64,000 nucleotides of DNA from Flavobacterium phragmitis (GTDB lineage: Bacteria; Bacteroidota; Bacteroidia; Flavobacteriales; Flavobacteriaceae), in the NCBI RefSeq assembly GCF_900112575.1, contig NZ_FOMH01000007.1, positions 62,001 through 126,000 of the forward strand, written 5' to 3'. The notes under the pieces were generated by a model. It was not told the DNA's origin and ran no database searches. It was given only the letters and a program-made list of their open reading frames with translations. A program made the translations under genes and the position numbers. Positions 14,658 to 24,400 of this stretch are shown piece by piece. How positions within the stretch are numbered: the stretch's first letter is position 1; each line of letters begins with the position of its first letter.

Positions 14658-14714
14658 ACTAAGGACTAACAACTAAGGACTAACAACTAAGGACTAACAA
14701 CTAAGGACTAATAA
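14658..14714. repeat. Tandem 14-bp repeat, about four units
   Basis: The unit CTAAGGACTAACAA occurs about four times in a row upstream of the four-helix-bundle gene; the last unit reads CTAAGGACTAATAA. It ends just before the gmk stop codon at 14715. Unit count is a candidate for strain variation. Confidence 0.8.
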
Positions 14715-15287
14715 CTATTTAGAAACAAATTCCTTAACCAATTGATGTGCTTCTTCCAAAGCTACTGGCAAATCATAGTTTTTGATAATTACATCAAATT
14801 GTGGAGCAGTTGCCAATTCTACAGATGCTTTTGCAATACGCATATTGATTTTATCTTCACTTTCTGTAGAACGTTCTTTTAGTCTTCTTTTTAGTTCGTC
14901 GACACTTGGTGGTTTTACAAAAACAGCCAAAGTCTGCTCAGGAAATTTATGTTTAATTCGTAATCCGCCGGCAACATCAATGTCAAAAATCACGTTTTTT
15001 CCTAAAGCCCAAATACGTTCGATTTCAGATTTTAAAGTACCGTAAAAGTTATCACGATAGACTTCTTCCCATTCCAGGAAATCTTCTGCTTTAATGTGTT
15101 TTTTGAATTCTTCTAACGAAATAAAATAATAATCTTTTCCATGAACTTCCTCTCCACGTGGTGCACGCGACGCTGCCGAGATCGAAAATTCTAAGTTTAA
15201 ATCTTCTTGTCCTAATAAATGTTTTACGATAGTTGTTTTTCCTGATCCTGATGGTGCTGAAAAAACAATTAATTTTCCTTTGTTCAT
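14715..15287 (-). CDS. gmk: Guanylate kinase
   Basis: This 190-aa protein has the P-loop FSAPSGSGKTT (9-19), the GMP-binding region SRAPRGEEVHGKDYYF, FDIDVAGGLRIK and a lid segment RLKERSTESEDKINMRIAKA. It phosphorylates GMP to GDP. The neighbours yicC and nadD are on the same strand; the yicC-gmk-nadD order is interrupted here by two extra genes. Confidence 0.96.
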   Translation of the reverse strand: MNKGKLIVFSAPSGSGKTTIVKHLLGQEDLNLEFSISAASRAPRGEEVHGKDYYFISLEEFKKHIKAEDFLEWEEVYRDNFYGTLKSEIERIWALGKNVIFDIDVAGGLRIKHKFPEQTLAVFVKPPSVDELKRRLKERSTESEDKINMRIAKASVELATAPQFDVIIKNYDLPVALEEAHQLVKEFVSK

Positions 15288-15312
15288 TTTTGTTTATATG
15301 TAATCTGTCAGG

Positions 15313-15909
15313 CTAAAAGTCAAAGTCTTTTTTTATGACTGATAATAATTCATTGTATGAAATTAATTCGTCGACTGTAGGATAATATTTTAAATAGAAA
15401 GATGGATTATCAAAAGAAAACTCATTTTTAATAGTTTCATTTTTAATGAATACTCTGTATGACTCACCATCTATTGCATGTTTTTTATTTTTGGATATTC
15501 CAAATTCTCCATCTTCAAAAACAATCTTTGCATCCTTGAGTTTATAATCAATATTTGTTTGACTTGTTAAATATTCTACATTACAGAGAAGTAAATTTAA
15601 CCAAATCAAATGTGCATTTTTAGGTTTTAACTTTCCAATAGCTTCCTTTGGAAAGCGAAACTCATCAATTTTTGTTACACTTTTGAAATCTTTTTGATAC
15701 CAAAATTTCTGAACAATCCACTCATTGGCCTCATCATTGAACATTCTAAAGAGAATTATTCTATTACCAATAGAATAATCTTTGTAAATGCGAATTTCTT
15801 TTTGATTTTCTATGGAGTCTGATATTTCTAAAACTTTATTCATTTCAGAAAAATCTTGTCCGAAACATTTAGATATTACCAGAAAGAAGAAAACGCAATA
15901 AAATTTCAT
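15313..15909 (-). CDS. Secreted hypothetical protein between yicC and gmk
   Basis: The product is 198 aa from the ATG at 15909; an ATG four codons earlier would overlap yicC. A Sec signal (MKFYCVFFFLVISKCFG) precedes a mature region with no motif I recognise. It mentions no metal or catalytic signature and looks like a beta-rich periplasmic or surface protein (IDGESYRVFIKN, FDNPSFYLKYYPT). It begins one base after the yicC stop, so it is probably co-transcribed with yicC and gmk. Confidence 0.75.
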   Translation of the reverse strand: MKFYCVFFFLVISKCFGQDFSEMNKVLEISDSIENQKEIRIYKDYSIGNRIILFRMFNDEANEWIVQKFWYQKDFKSVTKIDEFRFPKEAIGKLKPKNAHLIWLNLLLCNVEYLTSQTNIDYKLKDAKIVFEDGEFGISKNKKHAIDGESYRVFIKNETIKNEFSFDNPSFYLKYYPTVDELISYNELLSVIKKDFDF

Positions 15910-15910
15910 T

Positions 15911-16771
15911 TTACAAAACATTCAAAACCTGCTCCTTAATCTTCTCCAATTCATCTTTCATCATCACCACCAGTTTCTGCATTTGAGCATGATTGGATTT
16001 GGAACCCATAGTATTGATTTCACGACCCATTTCCTGAGTGATAAAACCTAGTTTACGTCCATTTGCTTCATTTCCACCCAAAGTTTCAATGAAATAATCC
16101 AAATGATTGGTTAAACGAACTTTTTCTTCCGTAATATCTAATTTCTCTAAATAATAAATCAATTCCTGTTCAAAACGGTTTTCGTCCACATTTACTTGTA
16201 ATTCTGAAATGGCAGTTTGCAGACGATCTTTGATTGCCTGAACACGTTCTGGATCAAGAGCCAAAGCATCATTCATATATTGGCGAATATTTCCAATTCG
16301 TAAATTGAACTCTTTTTCAAGAGATTCTCCTTCGTCTTTACGGAAACTTAAGATGTTTTGAAGCGCTTCATCAATAATTACCTGAATTTGCTCCCAGTCA
16401 TTTTCATCGATTTCTTCGCGTTCTGTTTTCAGGGTATCTGGCATGCGAACAGCCATTTTCATCAGTTCCGTTTCATCGGCATCCTGATAAACCTCTCTCA
16501 ATTGTGCTATATAATTTTTTACAACAGGAACGTTTACTTTAGTTGAAGTTTGTTCTGCCGTACTTTCTACATAAATAGCAAAATCGATTTTTCCTCTTTC
16601 CAGTTTAGTTGAAATCTGCGTTCGTAAGCCCAATTCCATTTCACGATAAAGAGATGGCATTCTTACATTTAAATCTAAACCTTTACTGTTTAAGGATTTT
16701 ACTTCAACCGTGATTTTTTTTGTTGGCAATTGCAAAGAAGCTTTGCCAAACCCTGTCATAGATTGTATCAT
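15911..16771 (-). CDS. yicC: YicC-family endoribonuclease
   Basis: This 286-aa protein opens with the family hallmark MIQSMTGFGKA. It contains EVKSLNSKGLDLNVRMP and ends with the conserved block LGFITQEMGREINTMGSKSN followed by a C-terminal helix rich in VMMKDELEKIKEQVLNVL. YicC proteins are RNA endonucleases involved in RNA turnover. Expected length and adjacency to gmk fit the usual Bacteroidota arrangement. Confidence 0.93.
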   Translation of the reverse strand: MIQSMTGFGKASLQLPTKKITVEVKSLNSKGLDLNVRMPSLYREMELGLRTQISTKLERGKIDFAIYVESTAEQTSTKVNVPVVKNYIAQLREVYQDADETELMKMAVRMPDTLKTEREEIDENDWEQIQVIIDEALQNILSFRKDEGESLEKEFNLRIGNIRQYMNDALALDPERVQAIKDRLQTAISELQVNVDENRFEQELIYYLEKLDITEEKVRLTNHLDYFIETLGGNEANGRKLGFITQEMGREINTMGSKSNHAQMQKLVVMMKDELEKIKEQVLNVL

Positions 16772-16909
16772 ATAATTGACTATAAAGGCGCAAAGATAAC
16801 TAAAAGTTTGCTCTGTTTATGACGTAAAATACTATTCTCTGCAAGAGAAAAGCCGTTTAATGTCTTTTTTCTAAAATTTTACCAATTGTCAATGGTAATT
16901 TGGGCGTGA

Positions 16910-16970
16910 TCCCGATAAGATAAGTGGGCTAATCTTCTTTGCGTATATGTGCCCACTTATCTTATCGGGA
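16910..16970. repeat. Perfect 20-bp inverted repeat with GC-rich tail
   Basis: The arms TCCCGATAAGATAAGTGGGC (16910-16929) and its complement (16951-16970) are perfect. The following 16971-17030 is unusually GC-rich for this window (CCGGGCTATCCGGGCTACTT). It lies between yicC and an ArsC-like gene on the same strand, in a 272-bp gap that has no ORF. Confidence 0.75.
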
Positions 16971-17043
16971 CCGGGCTATCCGGGCTACTTCGGTAGCTTC
17001 CTCCTATCCCTCACGCAGACAATCGAACTTAAAATGGAGTTCT

Positions 17044-17391
17044 TTAACTTAAAGCCTTTAGTACTTCGGCAACATTTTTCTGACTGTTGCCAATGTAAAT
17101 TTTTCCATCAATTATAAAAACAGGGCGGCTTAAAAAGGTGTAATGTTCTAAAATGTATTTTTTAAAATCAGCTTCGGTCAAAGATTTGTCTTTTAATCCC
17201 ATTGATTTGTATAATTGCGCTTTTTTGCTAAATAAAGCTTCATAACTTCCTGATAGTTTATACATTTCTTCCAATTGTTCTTCAGTAATTGGATCTTGTT
17301 TGATATCCTGAAAAACCAAATTGTTTTCAGGTAAACTTTTGATGATTTTTCGGCAAGTGTCGCAAGAGGCTAAATAATATATCTTGTTCAT
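17044..17391 (-). CDS. ArsC/Spx-family protein
   Basis: The product is 115 aa from the ATG at 17391. The N terminus YYLASCDTCRK has a CxxC pair (Cys10, Cys13), and PVFIIDGKIYIGNSQKNV is the C-terminal substrate-binding segment of the ArsC thioredoxin-like fold. Members include arsenate reductases and Spx-like redox regulators. There is no arsenic resistance context, so the generic ArsC-family name is safer. Confidence 0.87.
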   Translation of the reverse strand: MNKIYYLASCDTCRKIIKSLPENNLVFQDIKQDPITEEQLEEMYKLSGSYEALFSKKAQLYKSMGLKDKSLTEADFKKYILEHYTFLSRPVFIIDGKIYIGNSQKNVAEVLKALS

Positions 17392-17472
17392 GATTTTTTG
17401 AGTTTTATTAGACTGCAAAGAAAATTCATTTGAAACTTAAAAATGCCTAATTTTAAAAAAAAAAATAATTGT

Positions 17473-17928
17473 ATGAGTTCAGTTTTTGAGACACAAAAAA
17501 CAATAAGAGAAATTCTTTTGAAAATTTTAGAAAGTCATTCTTTGGAACAGTTGAATAAGATTCCACAAGGGTTTAATAATAATATTATCTGGAACGTGGC
17601 ACATTGTGTTGCAGCGCAACAAACCTTAGTTTATAAATTATCGGGTTTGCCAACGATGGTTTCAGAAGAGTTTGTCAATAAATATCGAAAAGGGACAAAA
17701 CCAGAAGGCGATGTTTCACAAGCCGAAGTTGATGAGGTAAAAGCTTTTCTTTTATCAACATTAGAAAAAACAAAAAATGATTTCACCAGTGGTCTTTTTG
17801 TAGATTATCATGAATATACTACGAGCATGGGATTTACATTGAGTAATGTCCAAGATGCGTTGGATTTCAATAATTACCACGAAGGAATTCATACCGGAAT
17901 GGCGATGACCTTAAGAAAATTAGTTTAA
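17473..17928 (+). CDS. DinB-like metal-binding protein
   Basis: The product is 151 aa from the ATG at 17473. It has the DinB/YfiT four-helix arrangement with a probable metal triad: His44 (IIWNVAHCVAAQQ) and His136/His140 (NNYHEGIHTGMAM). Related proteins include thiol S-transferases (BstA-like) and damage-induced proteins. It is monocistronic and ends at a bidirectional terminator shared with the RlpA gene. Confidence 0.85.
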   Translation: MSSVFETQKTIREILLKILESHSLEQLNKIPQGFNNNIIWNVAHCVAAQQTLVYKLSGLPTMVSEEFVNKYRKGTKPEGDVSQAEVDEVKAFLLSTLEKTKNDFTSGLFVDYHEYTTSMGFTLSNVQDALDFNNYHEGIHTGMAMTLRKLV

Positions 17929-17932
17929 ATAG

Positions 17933-17962
17933 AAAATCCCGCCTTTTGAGCGGGATTTTTTT
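17933..17962. terminator. Bidirectional terminator between the DinB-like and RlpA-like genes
   Basis: AAAATCCCGC pairs with GCGGGATTTT around a 7-nt loop. A-run and T-run flank the stem, so it can act on both convergent genes. Confidence 0.85.
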
Positions 17963-18452
17963 ATTCTACTATAGTCTCAATTGTGACTTTCATTGCACCG
18001 GCACCTTTATGTTTGGTGATGTCCATAAAAGCTCTTTTAGATAAATCTATTTCGCGAGTTTTTACAAAAGGACCGCGGTCTGTAATTTTTACAATAACGA
18101 ATTTTCCATTGGCTTCGTTTGTCACTTTTACTCTTGTTCCAAAAGGAAGTTTTTTATGAGCAGCAGTGTATTGGTTGTTGTTGAATCGGCTTCCGTTAGC
18201 AGTTCTTTTTCCATTAAAACGATCAGCATAGTAGGAGGCGTGAGCGTTTTTTTTGTATGGTCTAAGTTTTAAACCTTTGTCTGTAAAAACAGAGTCTACA
18301 GGTAATGCAATAAGGTTTGGTCTTGCATTTTTAACCGTGTCTTGAATGATTTTAGGTTCTGTTGTAGGTTTGGTTTGGCTTATTACATAAGTGAAGCCGC
18401 TAATTAGAGTCAGAGCGATTGTGGCGAATAAAATATTTTTTTTATTTCTCAT
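17961..18452 (-). CDS. RlpA-like double-psi beta-barrel protein
   Basis: This 163-aa protein has an N-terminal signal/anchor (LFATIALTLISGFTYVI). From about residue 70 it carries the RlpA double-psi beta-barrel: ASYYADRFNGKRTANGSRF, HKKLPFGTRVKVTN, then KITDRGPF and REIDLSKRAF. RlpA proteins are septal lytic transglycosylases or peptidoglycan binders. It lacks a C-terminal SPOR domain. The catalytic-type Asp in ITDRGPF is present. Confidence 0.9.
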   Translation of the reverse strand: MRNKKNILFATIALTLISGFTYVISQTKPTTEPKIIQDTVKNARPNLIALPVDSVFTDKGLKLRPYKKNAHASYYADRFNGKRTANGSRFNNNQYTAAHKKLPFGTRVKVTNEANGKFVIVKITDRGPFVKTREIDLSKRAFMDITKHKGAGAMKVTIETIVE

Positions 18453-18507
18453 GGGTTATTTTTTTTCAGACTTGGGGGGAGTTTGTACAAATAATATGCC
18501 GAGATAA

Positions 18508-18532
18508 AAAAAGCCCTGATAAAAGGGCTTTT
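18508..18532. terminator. Terminator downstream of the b561-like gene
   Basis: AAAAGCCCT pairs with AGGGCTTTT around a 6-nt loop, with A-rich sequence on the - strand exit side. It lies just after the stop codon at 18546 in the direction of transcription. Confidence 0.75.
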
Positions 18533-18545
18533 AAATTGGTATTTT

Positions 18546-18968
18546 CTAGAACCAAAGGTTCCAAGGAATTCTACTTAAGATAAGTAACAATCCTAATCCG
18601 TAAAAAATAGCAAAGGTTTTAAATTTAGCTTCGCTGTTGATTAATTTTTTATGTTTAGACCATCCAATTGTAATTAGGACGATAGCAATAAGATTAATTA
18701 GTGGGTGTTCTAATGATGTTAATCTAAGTTCTGCATTAGACATTTGTCCAAAAGCCGCTTTTCCCAGAGGAGAAACAAAATATAGTATTAGACCAATCAA
18801 TAATTGTGTATGAGTACCGATTAAAGCAAATAAAGCGATTTTACGATCTTTAGCGGTAAACTCTTTTTTTGAAGTAAATCCGAGAATGGCGTTAACAACT
18901 GCAACCAGCAAAATAAGCAATGCTAAGTATGCCCAGCCAGAGTGAAATTTTTGTAGAAAATTATACAT
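18546..18968 (-). CDS. Four-TM membrane protein, cytochrome b-like
   Basis: The product is 140 aa from the ATG at 18968. A longer frame to 19025 would include the -7 element TATATTTG (complement of 18991-18998), so the inner start is preferred. About four membrane segments are visible (WAYLALLILLVAVVNAILGF, IALFALIGTHTQLLIGLIL, LINLIAIVLITIGW, FAIFYGLGLLLIL). Histidines at the membrane edges (FHSGW, GTHTQ, LEHP) could bind haem, which is why relatives are often called cytochrome b. No partner genes support a specific role. Confidence 0.72.
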   Translation of the reverse strand: MYNFLQKFHSGWAYLALLILLVAVVNAILGFTSKKEFTAKDRKIALFALIGTHTQLLIGLILYFVSPLGKAAFGQMSNAELRLTSLEHPLINLIAIVLITIGWSKHKKLINSEAKFKTFAIFYGLGLLLILSRIPWNLWF

Positions 18969-18990
18969 AAATCTTGTTTTTTGTTTGAAA

Positions 18991-18998
18991 CAAATATA
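18991..18998 (-). promoter_or_regulatory. -7 element upstream of the b561-like gene
   Basis: The complement reads TATATTTG, an exact TAnnTTTG match, 22 bp upstream of the ATG at 18968. It fixes the start codon choice for that gene. Confidence 0.5.
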
Positions 18999-19072
18999 AC
19001 AAAAATGGCTATAAAAAAACGGCATTAAACTTAAAAGTCAATGCCGTTTTTATTATTTAGGATGGTTCTTTA

Positions 19073-22000
19073 TTAGTTGAAAGAATATCTAGCTCCAACT
19101 TGCATTTGCCATCTTGATGATTGTAAACCTACGTCATCAATTTGATTTTTAACATTACTTGTAGTACTTGGATTAAAAGTGAATGTTGGAGTTGTTCCAT
19201 CTGCTAAGAATCCACTGTGTTTAAGAAGTAAGATCTGATCGTTTGACATAAAGTATCTTCTTCCCCAGTTTTTGTTTAACAAGTTTGTAAAGTTAAAGAT
19301 GTCAGCTGTAAATTCTAATTTATGGCTTTTCTTATTTACATTGATTGAGAATTCCTGAGCAATTTTCACATCTACAACATGACTCCAGTCTAAACGATCT
19401 CCGTTACGTTCTGCATATTTACCTCTTCTGCTGTTTAAATATTTATCATGAGAGATAAAATTATTAAAAGCATCCCATTGTTGATCTGCTGTCATTGTCG
19501 CAGTAGGAGTGAAAATTATTTCACCTTTGTTAGCAGGAACATAAATTAAAGCTGAAGGCTGAAAAGTATCACGTAATAAGTTACCAGTGTCATCATAAAC
19601 ATAGCTAAAAGGAGTTCCTTGAGTACCTTCGTAGTAAAGACCAATTGTAGTTTTAATTGATTTATTCCATTTGAATTTTACAGAAGAATTAGCAAGTACT
19701 CTTGATCCCTGATCAAAATCAGATCTAGATACTCCAGAAATTGCATTTGAACCGTTAACTGTTTCTATGTATTGCCATTGTGAACTGTTTTGAGAACTTG
19801 TTGCATCCATCCAAACATATGACTCTCCATAAGCATAAGTTGCTGAAATATTTGCATCAATAAAATCTGATGTGAAGTTCTTAGCTACAGTAAAGTTTGT
19901 GTTCCATGAACTTCCTGCTTTTTTATTAGATGCCAAGTAAATACCTTGGTAAGTATTGTCGATACGAACATTTCCGTTGTATCGTGGTCTGTTGTCTGCT
20001 CCTGTTAAATGAGTTACAGGCGCATCAATGTTTAAGTTTTGGTATTGGATTGAGTTAAGGTTTTCATTCCAAATTGCCTCAGCAGTTATTATCCAACCAG
20101 CACCTAATTTACGATCAAAAGCTAAACTAGTTTTTAAAACTTGTGGAAGCTTAAAATCTTTAGCAAATAAGTCAATATTTCCACCTACTTTCCCGCTTCC
20201 AGGTAATGGAGGTGAAGGAACAATACCACTTAATTGGCTGTCAATATTAGTGTTAGGATTGAAATTTGGTGTAGGAGTAGCAGTAGCATTGTTTATTTGG
20301 ATACTGTTTTGAGAAATACCGTTGTTATTGTATGCTCCACCTGGCCATACTAATGGAACTCTTGATGTAAATACACCAATACCTCCTCTAACTTGAGTTA
20401 TTTTATCACCGTCAACATCGTAGTTAAAACCGATTCTTGGTGAGAAATGTACTGTGCTTTTAATAGGTTGACCAACTTTTGCTCCTTTTAAATCTTTTCC
20501 TTTAGCTTCTAAAAGGCCAATTGTTCTTGTATTAAAATCTTCATTCACAAGTCCATCGTACCATACAGGCATATCAGCTCTTACACCAACATTTAAGCGG
20601 AAGTTATCTGATATTCTAATATTGTCCTGCACATATAAGCCAAATTGATTCATGTTGAAATCAGCAGCTCCTTTAGAGTCATCTCCTGAACCACCAAATA
20701 ATGAGTATCCTAAACGATAACGGTATGCCTTAACTCCCGTCATAAAATCGCTTACGCTATTGTAATCATACGCTCCGTAGTTTCTATTGATAAATACGTT
20801 TTTAGCGTGAGATAATTCATTGTGAGTACCAATTAAAATATTGTGTTTCCCCACATTAATTTCAAAGTTATCTGTGATAGTTAACACTCTTTGATTTAAT
20901 AAGTTCGCTGTTGAACTTGCTTCAGATCCAAAATAAATCGTTGCACCAACACCATCTCTAATAGTTACTGTTGGGAATGGATCTCCAGATGCATCTCTAT
21001 CATCATTTACAGTGGTGTATCCAACAACTAAGTTATTCGAAAATTTATTATTGAATCTAGTGTTTAATTCTAACGATGCTGAATTTGTAATAGATTCAAA
21101 AGATTGAGCACCGTTCAAGAAATTAATTGCAGTGTTTGAAGAACGAAATGGAGAAAAGTTTGTAGCTTTTACATAACTGTTTTTAACAGATAATTTATTG
21201 TTATCATTAATATTCCAATCCACTTTAGCAATTAATTTATCACTTGTCAATGATAATTTATTATTTTGATATGATCCAGGGTTGTAACCATATGTATTTA
21301 TTAAAAAATTACTTAAACTCTCTAGCCCTGCAGCTTTCGTAGTTCCTGTGTAATTTGCAATATCAAAAGGTTGTGGTGTTTCATTTTCCTGTCTTTCATA
21401 GTTAATGAAATAGAACAATTTATCTTTTAAAATTGCTCCTCCAGCTCTAACACCATATGTTTGTGCTGTAAAATCACCCAGTCTTTTTCTCTCGACACCG
21501 CTTCCGCTACGTGTTGGAGTCTTTCCTGCCAAAGATTGATCTCTGTATAAGAAATAAGCAGAACCATCAAAGTTATTTGTTCCAGAACGTGTAATTGCAC
21601 TAATAGCACCTCCAGCGAATCCTGATAATTTAACATCGTATGGAGAAACACTCACCTGGAATTGCTCAATAGCATCTAGTGAAATTGGAGAAACTCCTGT
21701 TTGTCCACCGTTTGTTCCGTTTGCAGCTAATCCGAAAACGTCATTGTTTACAGCTCCGTCAATGTAAATTGCGTTGAATCTGTTATTTTGTCCACCGATT
21801 GAGATTACATCATCATTACGCATTTGCGCTTGTGGTGTAAGTCTGGCAAAATCAGCAATATTTCTAGATAAAGAAGGTAATTCTGTTATCTTTTCGTGAT
21901 CGATAATGGTTTGAGCTCCAGTTTTTTTAGAGTTGAAAGTTGGGTCTTTTTTACCCATAACTACAACTTCACTAAGTTGGTTTGTCTCGTCTTTTAAAAC

Positions 22001-22324
22001 AACTTTTAAACTTTTAGAGTCACCAAGTTGTAAATAAGCGCCTTCCTCTGTGTAGGTTGTGAAACCTATGAAAGTTACTTCAATTTTGTAAGGACCACCA
22101 ACACGCATGTTAGAGATTCTAAAGTGACCATCAAAATCCGTTGTGGTCGAATAACGGCTACCTGAAGCCTCGTGAACTGCAAGAATCGTTGCTCCTGGAA
22201 GCGACTTGTTTTGCGAATCGTAAACAACCCCATTGATAGAAGAAGTTGTGTTACCTTGTGCATAAATATCTCCTGCATAAATAAACGCTAAAAGCAGTAA
22301 GAGAAACTTTGACAATTTTTTCAT
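19073..22324 (-). CDS. Oar-like TonB-dependent outer-membrane receptor
   Basis: This 1083-aa protein has a Sec signal (residues 1-22, ending IYAQ). A carboxypeptidase-regulatory-like Ig domain follows (about 29-110: SSINGVVYDSQNKSLPGATI and FDGHFRISNMRVGGPY). A TonB-box-like LSEVVVMGKK sits at 117-126, then the plug (LPSLSRNIADFARLTPQAQ, YIDGAVNNDVFG) and a long 22-strand-type barrel ending ...GARYSFN. There is no SusD gene beside it, so it is of the Oar type rather than a SusCD pair. The ligand is unknown. It is monocistronic. Confidence 0.92.
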   Translation of the reverse strand: MKKLSKFLLLLLAFIYAGDIYAQGNTTSSINGVVYDSQNKSLPGATILAVHEASGSRYSTTTDFDGHFRISNMRVGGPYKIEVTFIGFTTYTEEGAYLQLGDSKSLKVVLKDETNQLSEVVVMGKKDPTFNSKKTGAQTIIDHEKITELPSLSRNIADFARLTPQAQMRNDDVISIGGQNNRFNAIYIDGAVNNDVFGLAANGTNGGQTGVSPISLDAIEQFQVSVSPYDVKLSGFAGGAISAITRSGTNNFDGSAYFLYRDQSLAGKTPTRSGSGVERKRLGDFTAQTYGVRAGGAILKDKLFYFINYERQENETPQPFDIANYTGTTKAAGLESLSNFLINTYGYNPGSYQNNKLSLTSDKLIAKVDWNINDNNKLSVKNSYVKATNFSPFRSSNTAINFLNGAQSFESITNSASLELNTRFNNKFSNNLVVGYTTVNDDRDASGDPFPTVTIRDGVGATIYFGSEASSTANLLNQRVLTITDNFEINVGKHNILIGTHNELSHAKNVFINRNYGAYDYNSVSDFMTGVKAYRYRLGYSLFGGSGDDSKGAADFNMNQFGLYVQDNIRISDNFRLNVGVRADMPVWYDGLVNEDFNTRTIGLLEAKGKDLKGAKVGQPIKSTVHFSPRIGFNYDVDGDKITQVRGGIGVFTSRVPLVWPGGAYNNNGISQNSIQINNATATPTPNFNPNTNIDSQLSGIVPSPPLPGSGKVGGNIDLFAKDFKLPQVLKTSLAFDRKLGAGWIITAEAIWNENLNSIQYQNLNIDAPVTHLTGADNRPRYNGNVRIDNTYQGIYLASNKKAGSSWNTNFTVAKNFTSDFIDANISATYAYGESYVWMDATSSQNSSQWQYIETVNGSNAISGVSRSDFDQGSRVLANSSVKFKWNKSIKTTIGLYYEGTQGTPFSYVYDDTGNLLRDTFQPSALIYVPANKGEIIFTPTATMTADQQWDAFNNFISHDKYLNSRRGKYAERNGDRLDWSHVVDVKIAQEFSINVNKKSHKLEFTADIFNFTNLLNKNWGRRYFMSNDQILLLKHSGFLADGTTPTFTFNPSTTSNVKNQIDDVGLQSSRWQMQVGARYSFN

Positions 22325-22643
22325 CTGTTTTGTTATTTGTTTTTGGCAAAATTATAACAATTAACTCAGATAATGTTATCGAAATGTTAAGAAAAATAAC
22401 TTTTGTCTTTTGTGTTGCGCATTAAAATGAATTTTTCTCTTTTCAATAAAAAAAATATTGTTTTGTTGAATTTTTGGATCGGTTTTTTGTTAAATGTGTA
22501 ATTATTTGAATTGTGTTGTAAGCTAAAACTTGCAGATGGGCGTATTTTTTATGTTTTTTGTCGGTATTTTATGCGAAAAAACGCCTTAATTTAGGTTAAA
22601 TTAAGGCGTTTCAAAATGTTATGAAATTTTTAAATTTCTGGTT
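22325..22643. other. 319-bp spacer between pgi and the TonB receptor gene
   Basis: No ORF is visible. It contains the pgi terminator (22578-22612) and, closer to the receptor gene, an AT-rich upstream region with a TAATTTTG element on the - strand about 30 bp before the start codon. Nothing else stands out, and no riboswitch-like motif was recognised. Confidence 0.5.
22578..22612 (-). terminator. pgi terminator
   Basis: AAACGCCTTAATTTA pairs with AAATTAAGGCGTTT, a stem of about 14 bp around a very short loop. It begins 32 bp downstream of the pgi stop codon on the - strand. Confidence 0.75.
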
Positions 22644-24287
22644 TTATTTGTTTTTTAAGAAATGATTCAACAAAAATGAAGTTGAACTATCATGACTTTT
22701 AACAGTCTTGGAATTGATTTCATCCAAGATAGAATTGGCTAATTGTTTTCCTAATTCAACTCCCCATTGATCAAAACTAAAAATGTTCCAAATAACTCCC
22801 TGAACAAAAATTTTATGTTCGTACAATGCGATTAAAGAACCTAAACTTTTTGGCGTAAGTTTCTGAATTAAAATGGTGTTAGTTGGTTTGTTACCTGTGA
22901 AAACTTTAAAAGGTAATAAATAAGAAGCTTTGTCTGCTGAAAGTCCTTGTTTGTCAAATTCTGCCTGAACTTGAGCTTCTGTTTTTCCATTCATTAAAGC
23001 TTCTGTCTGAGCGAAGAAGTTTGACATTAATTTATCATGGTGATCTTCGTTTCCATAAAGTGGTTTTACAAATCCAACGAAATCTGTTGGGATTCTTTTT
23101 GTTCCTTGGTGAATTAACTGGAAGAAAGCATGCTGAGAATTTGTTCCTGGTTCTCCCCAGATAATAGTTCCTGTTTGGTAGTTAACAGGTTTTCCATCAC
23201 GGCCAACACTTTTTCCGTTACTTTCCATAAAGGCTTGCTGTAAATACGGAGCTAATTTTGATAAATATTGTGTGTACGGAATCAAAGCTTCGCTTTCTGC
23301 TCCGAAGAAATTATTGTACCAAATACTTAACAAAGCCAATATTGTTGGGATGTTTTCGTCAAATTCTGCTGATTTGAAATGCTCATCCATTTCGTTGGCA
23401 CCTTTCAGTAAATCATTGTAATTGTCAAAACCAACTGCCAATGCAATACTTAATCCAACGGCACTCCATAAAGAAAATCTTCCTCCAACCCAGTCCCACA
23501 TTGGGAAAACATTGTCTGGATTAATTCCGAATTCTGTTACTTTCTGAATGTTGGTCGAAACAGCTACGAAATGTTTAGCGATATCTTCCTGAGAAGCCGA
23601 TTTTAAAAACCATTCTTTAATAGTTACTGAATTCGAAAGTGTTTCCTGAGTCGTAAAAGTCTTAGACACAATTACAAAAAGAGTAGTTTCAGGATTTAAT
23701 TTTTTGATGATTTCGTTTACGTGATCGCCATCAACATTGGAAACGAAATGAGTATTTAAATGGTTTTTGTAAAACTGTAAAGCTTCTACAGCCATAACAG
23801 GACCAAGGTCAGAACCACCGATTCCGATATTTACAATGTCAGTAAAAGCTTTTCCTGTGTATCCTTTTCTTTGACCGGAAATAACTTCTTCTGTAAATTG
23901 TTTGATTTTATTTTTTACTTCGAAAACTTCTGGAATTACATTTTCTCCATCAACAGTAATAACTGCTGATTCTGGAGCGCGTAAAGCAGTGTGTAATACA
24001 GCGCGATTTTCAGTTTGGTTGATTAATTCTCCTCCAAAATATTGAGAAATTGCATCTTTTAATCCAATTGAATTTGCTAATTCTAATAAAAGAGAAACAG
24101 TTTCCTGACTGATATTATTTTTAGAATAATCTACTAAAAAGTCATTCCATTGTAAATGAAATTTTTCGGCACGTGCACTATCTCGTTGAAACAATTCCTG
24201 TATTGTGGTTTCGTGAATTGCGTTATAGTGATTTTGGAGATTTTTCCACGCTTCAGTCCCGGTTGGGTTTGTTGTGTTTAAAGCCAT
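22644..24287 (-). CDS. pgi: Glucose-6-phosphate isomerase
   Basis: This 547-aa protein has full PGI length. Signatures are [55 protein letters not shown] and [17 protein letters not shown]. It interconverts glucose 6-phosphate and fructose 6-phosphate in glycolysis and gluconeogenesis. It is monocistronic with its own terminator. Confidence 0.97.
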   Translation of the reverse strand: MALNTTNPTGTEAWKNLQNHYNAIHETTIQELFQRDSARAEKFHLQWNDFLVDYSKNNISQETVSLLLELANSIGLKDAISQYFGGELINQTENRAVLHTALRAPESAVITVDGENVIPEVFEVKNKIKQFTEEVISGQRKGYTGKAFTDIVNIGIGGSDLGPVMAVEALQFYKNHLNTHFVSNVDGDHVNEIIKKLNPETTLFVIVSKTFTTQETLSNSVTIKEWFLKSASQEDIAKHFVAVSTNIQKVTEFGINPDNVFPMWDWVGGRFSLWSAVGLSIALAVGFDNYNDLLKGANEMDEHFKSAEFDENIPTILALLSIWYNNFFGAESEALIPYTQYLSKLAPYLQQAFMESNGKSVGRDGKPVNYQTGTIIWGEPGTNSQHAFFQLIHQGTKRIPTDFVGFVKPLYGNEDHHDKLMSNFFAQTEALMNGKTEAQVQAEFDKQGLSADKASYLLPFKVFTGNKPTNTILIQKLTPKSLGSLIALYEHKIFVQGVIWNIFSFDQWGVELGKQLANSILDEINSKTVKSHDSSTSFLLNHFLKNK

Positions 24288-24400
24288 TTTTATCTATAAT
24301 TGAGTTTGTTTTCTGAAACACAAAAATACTGAAATAACTTTTAAAAGGGGAACGGTTCGCGATTATATAACAATTAGTTACGAAAACGTTTTATGATAAA

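Noticed and set aside
14658..14714. CRISPR-like tandem repeats
   Set aside because: Units are 14 bp with no spacers and no cas genes nearby; they are simple tandem repeats.
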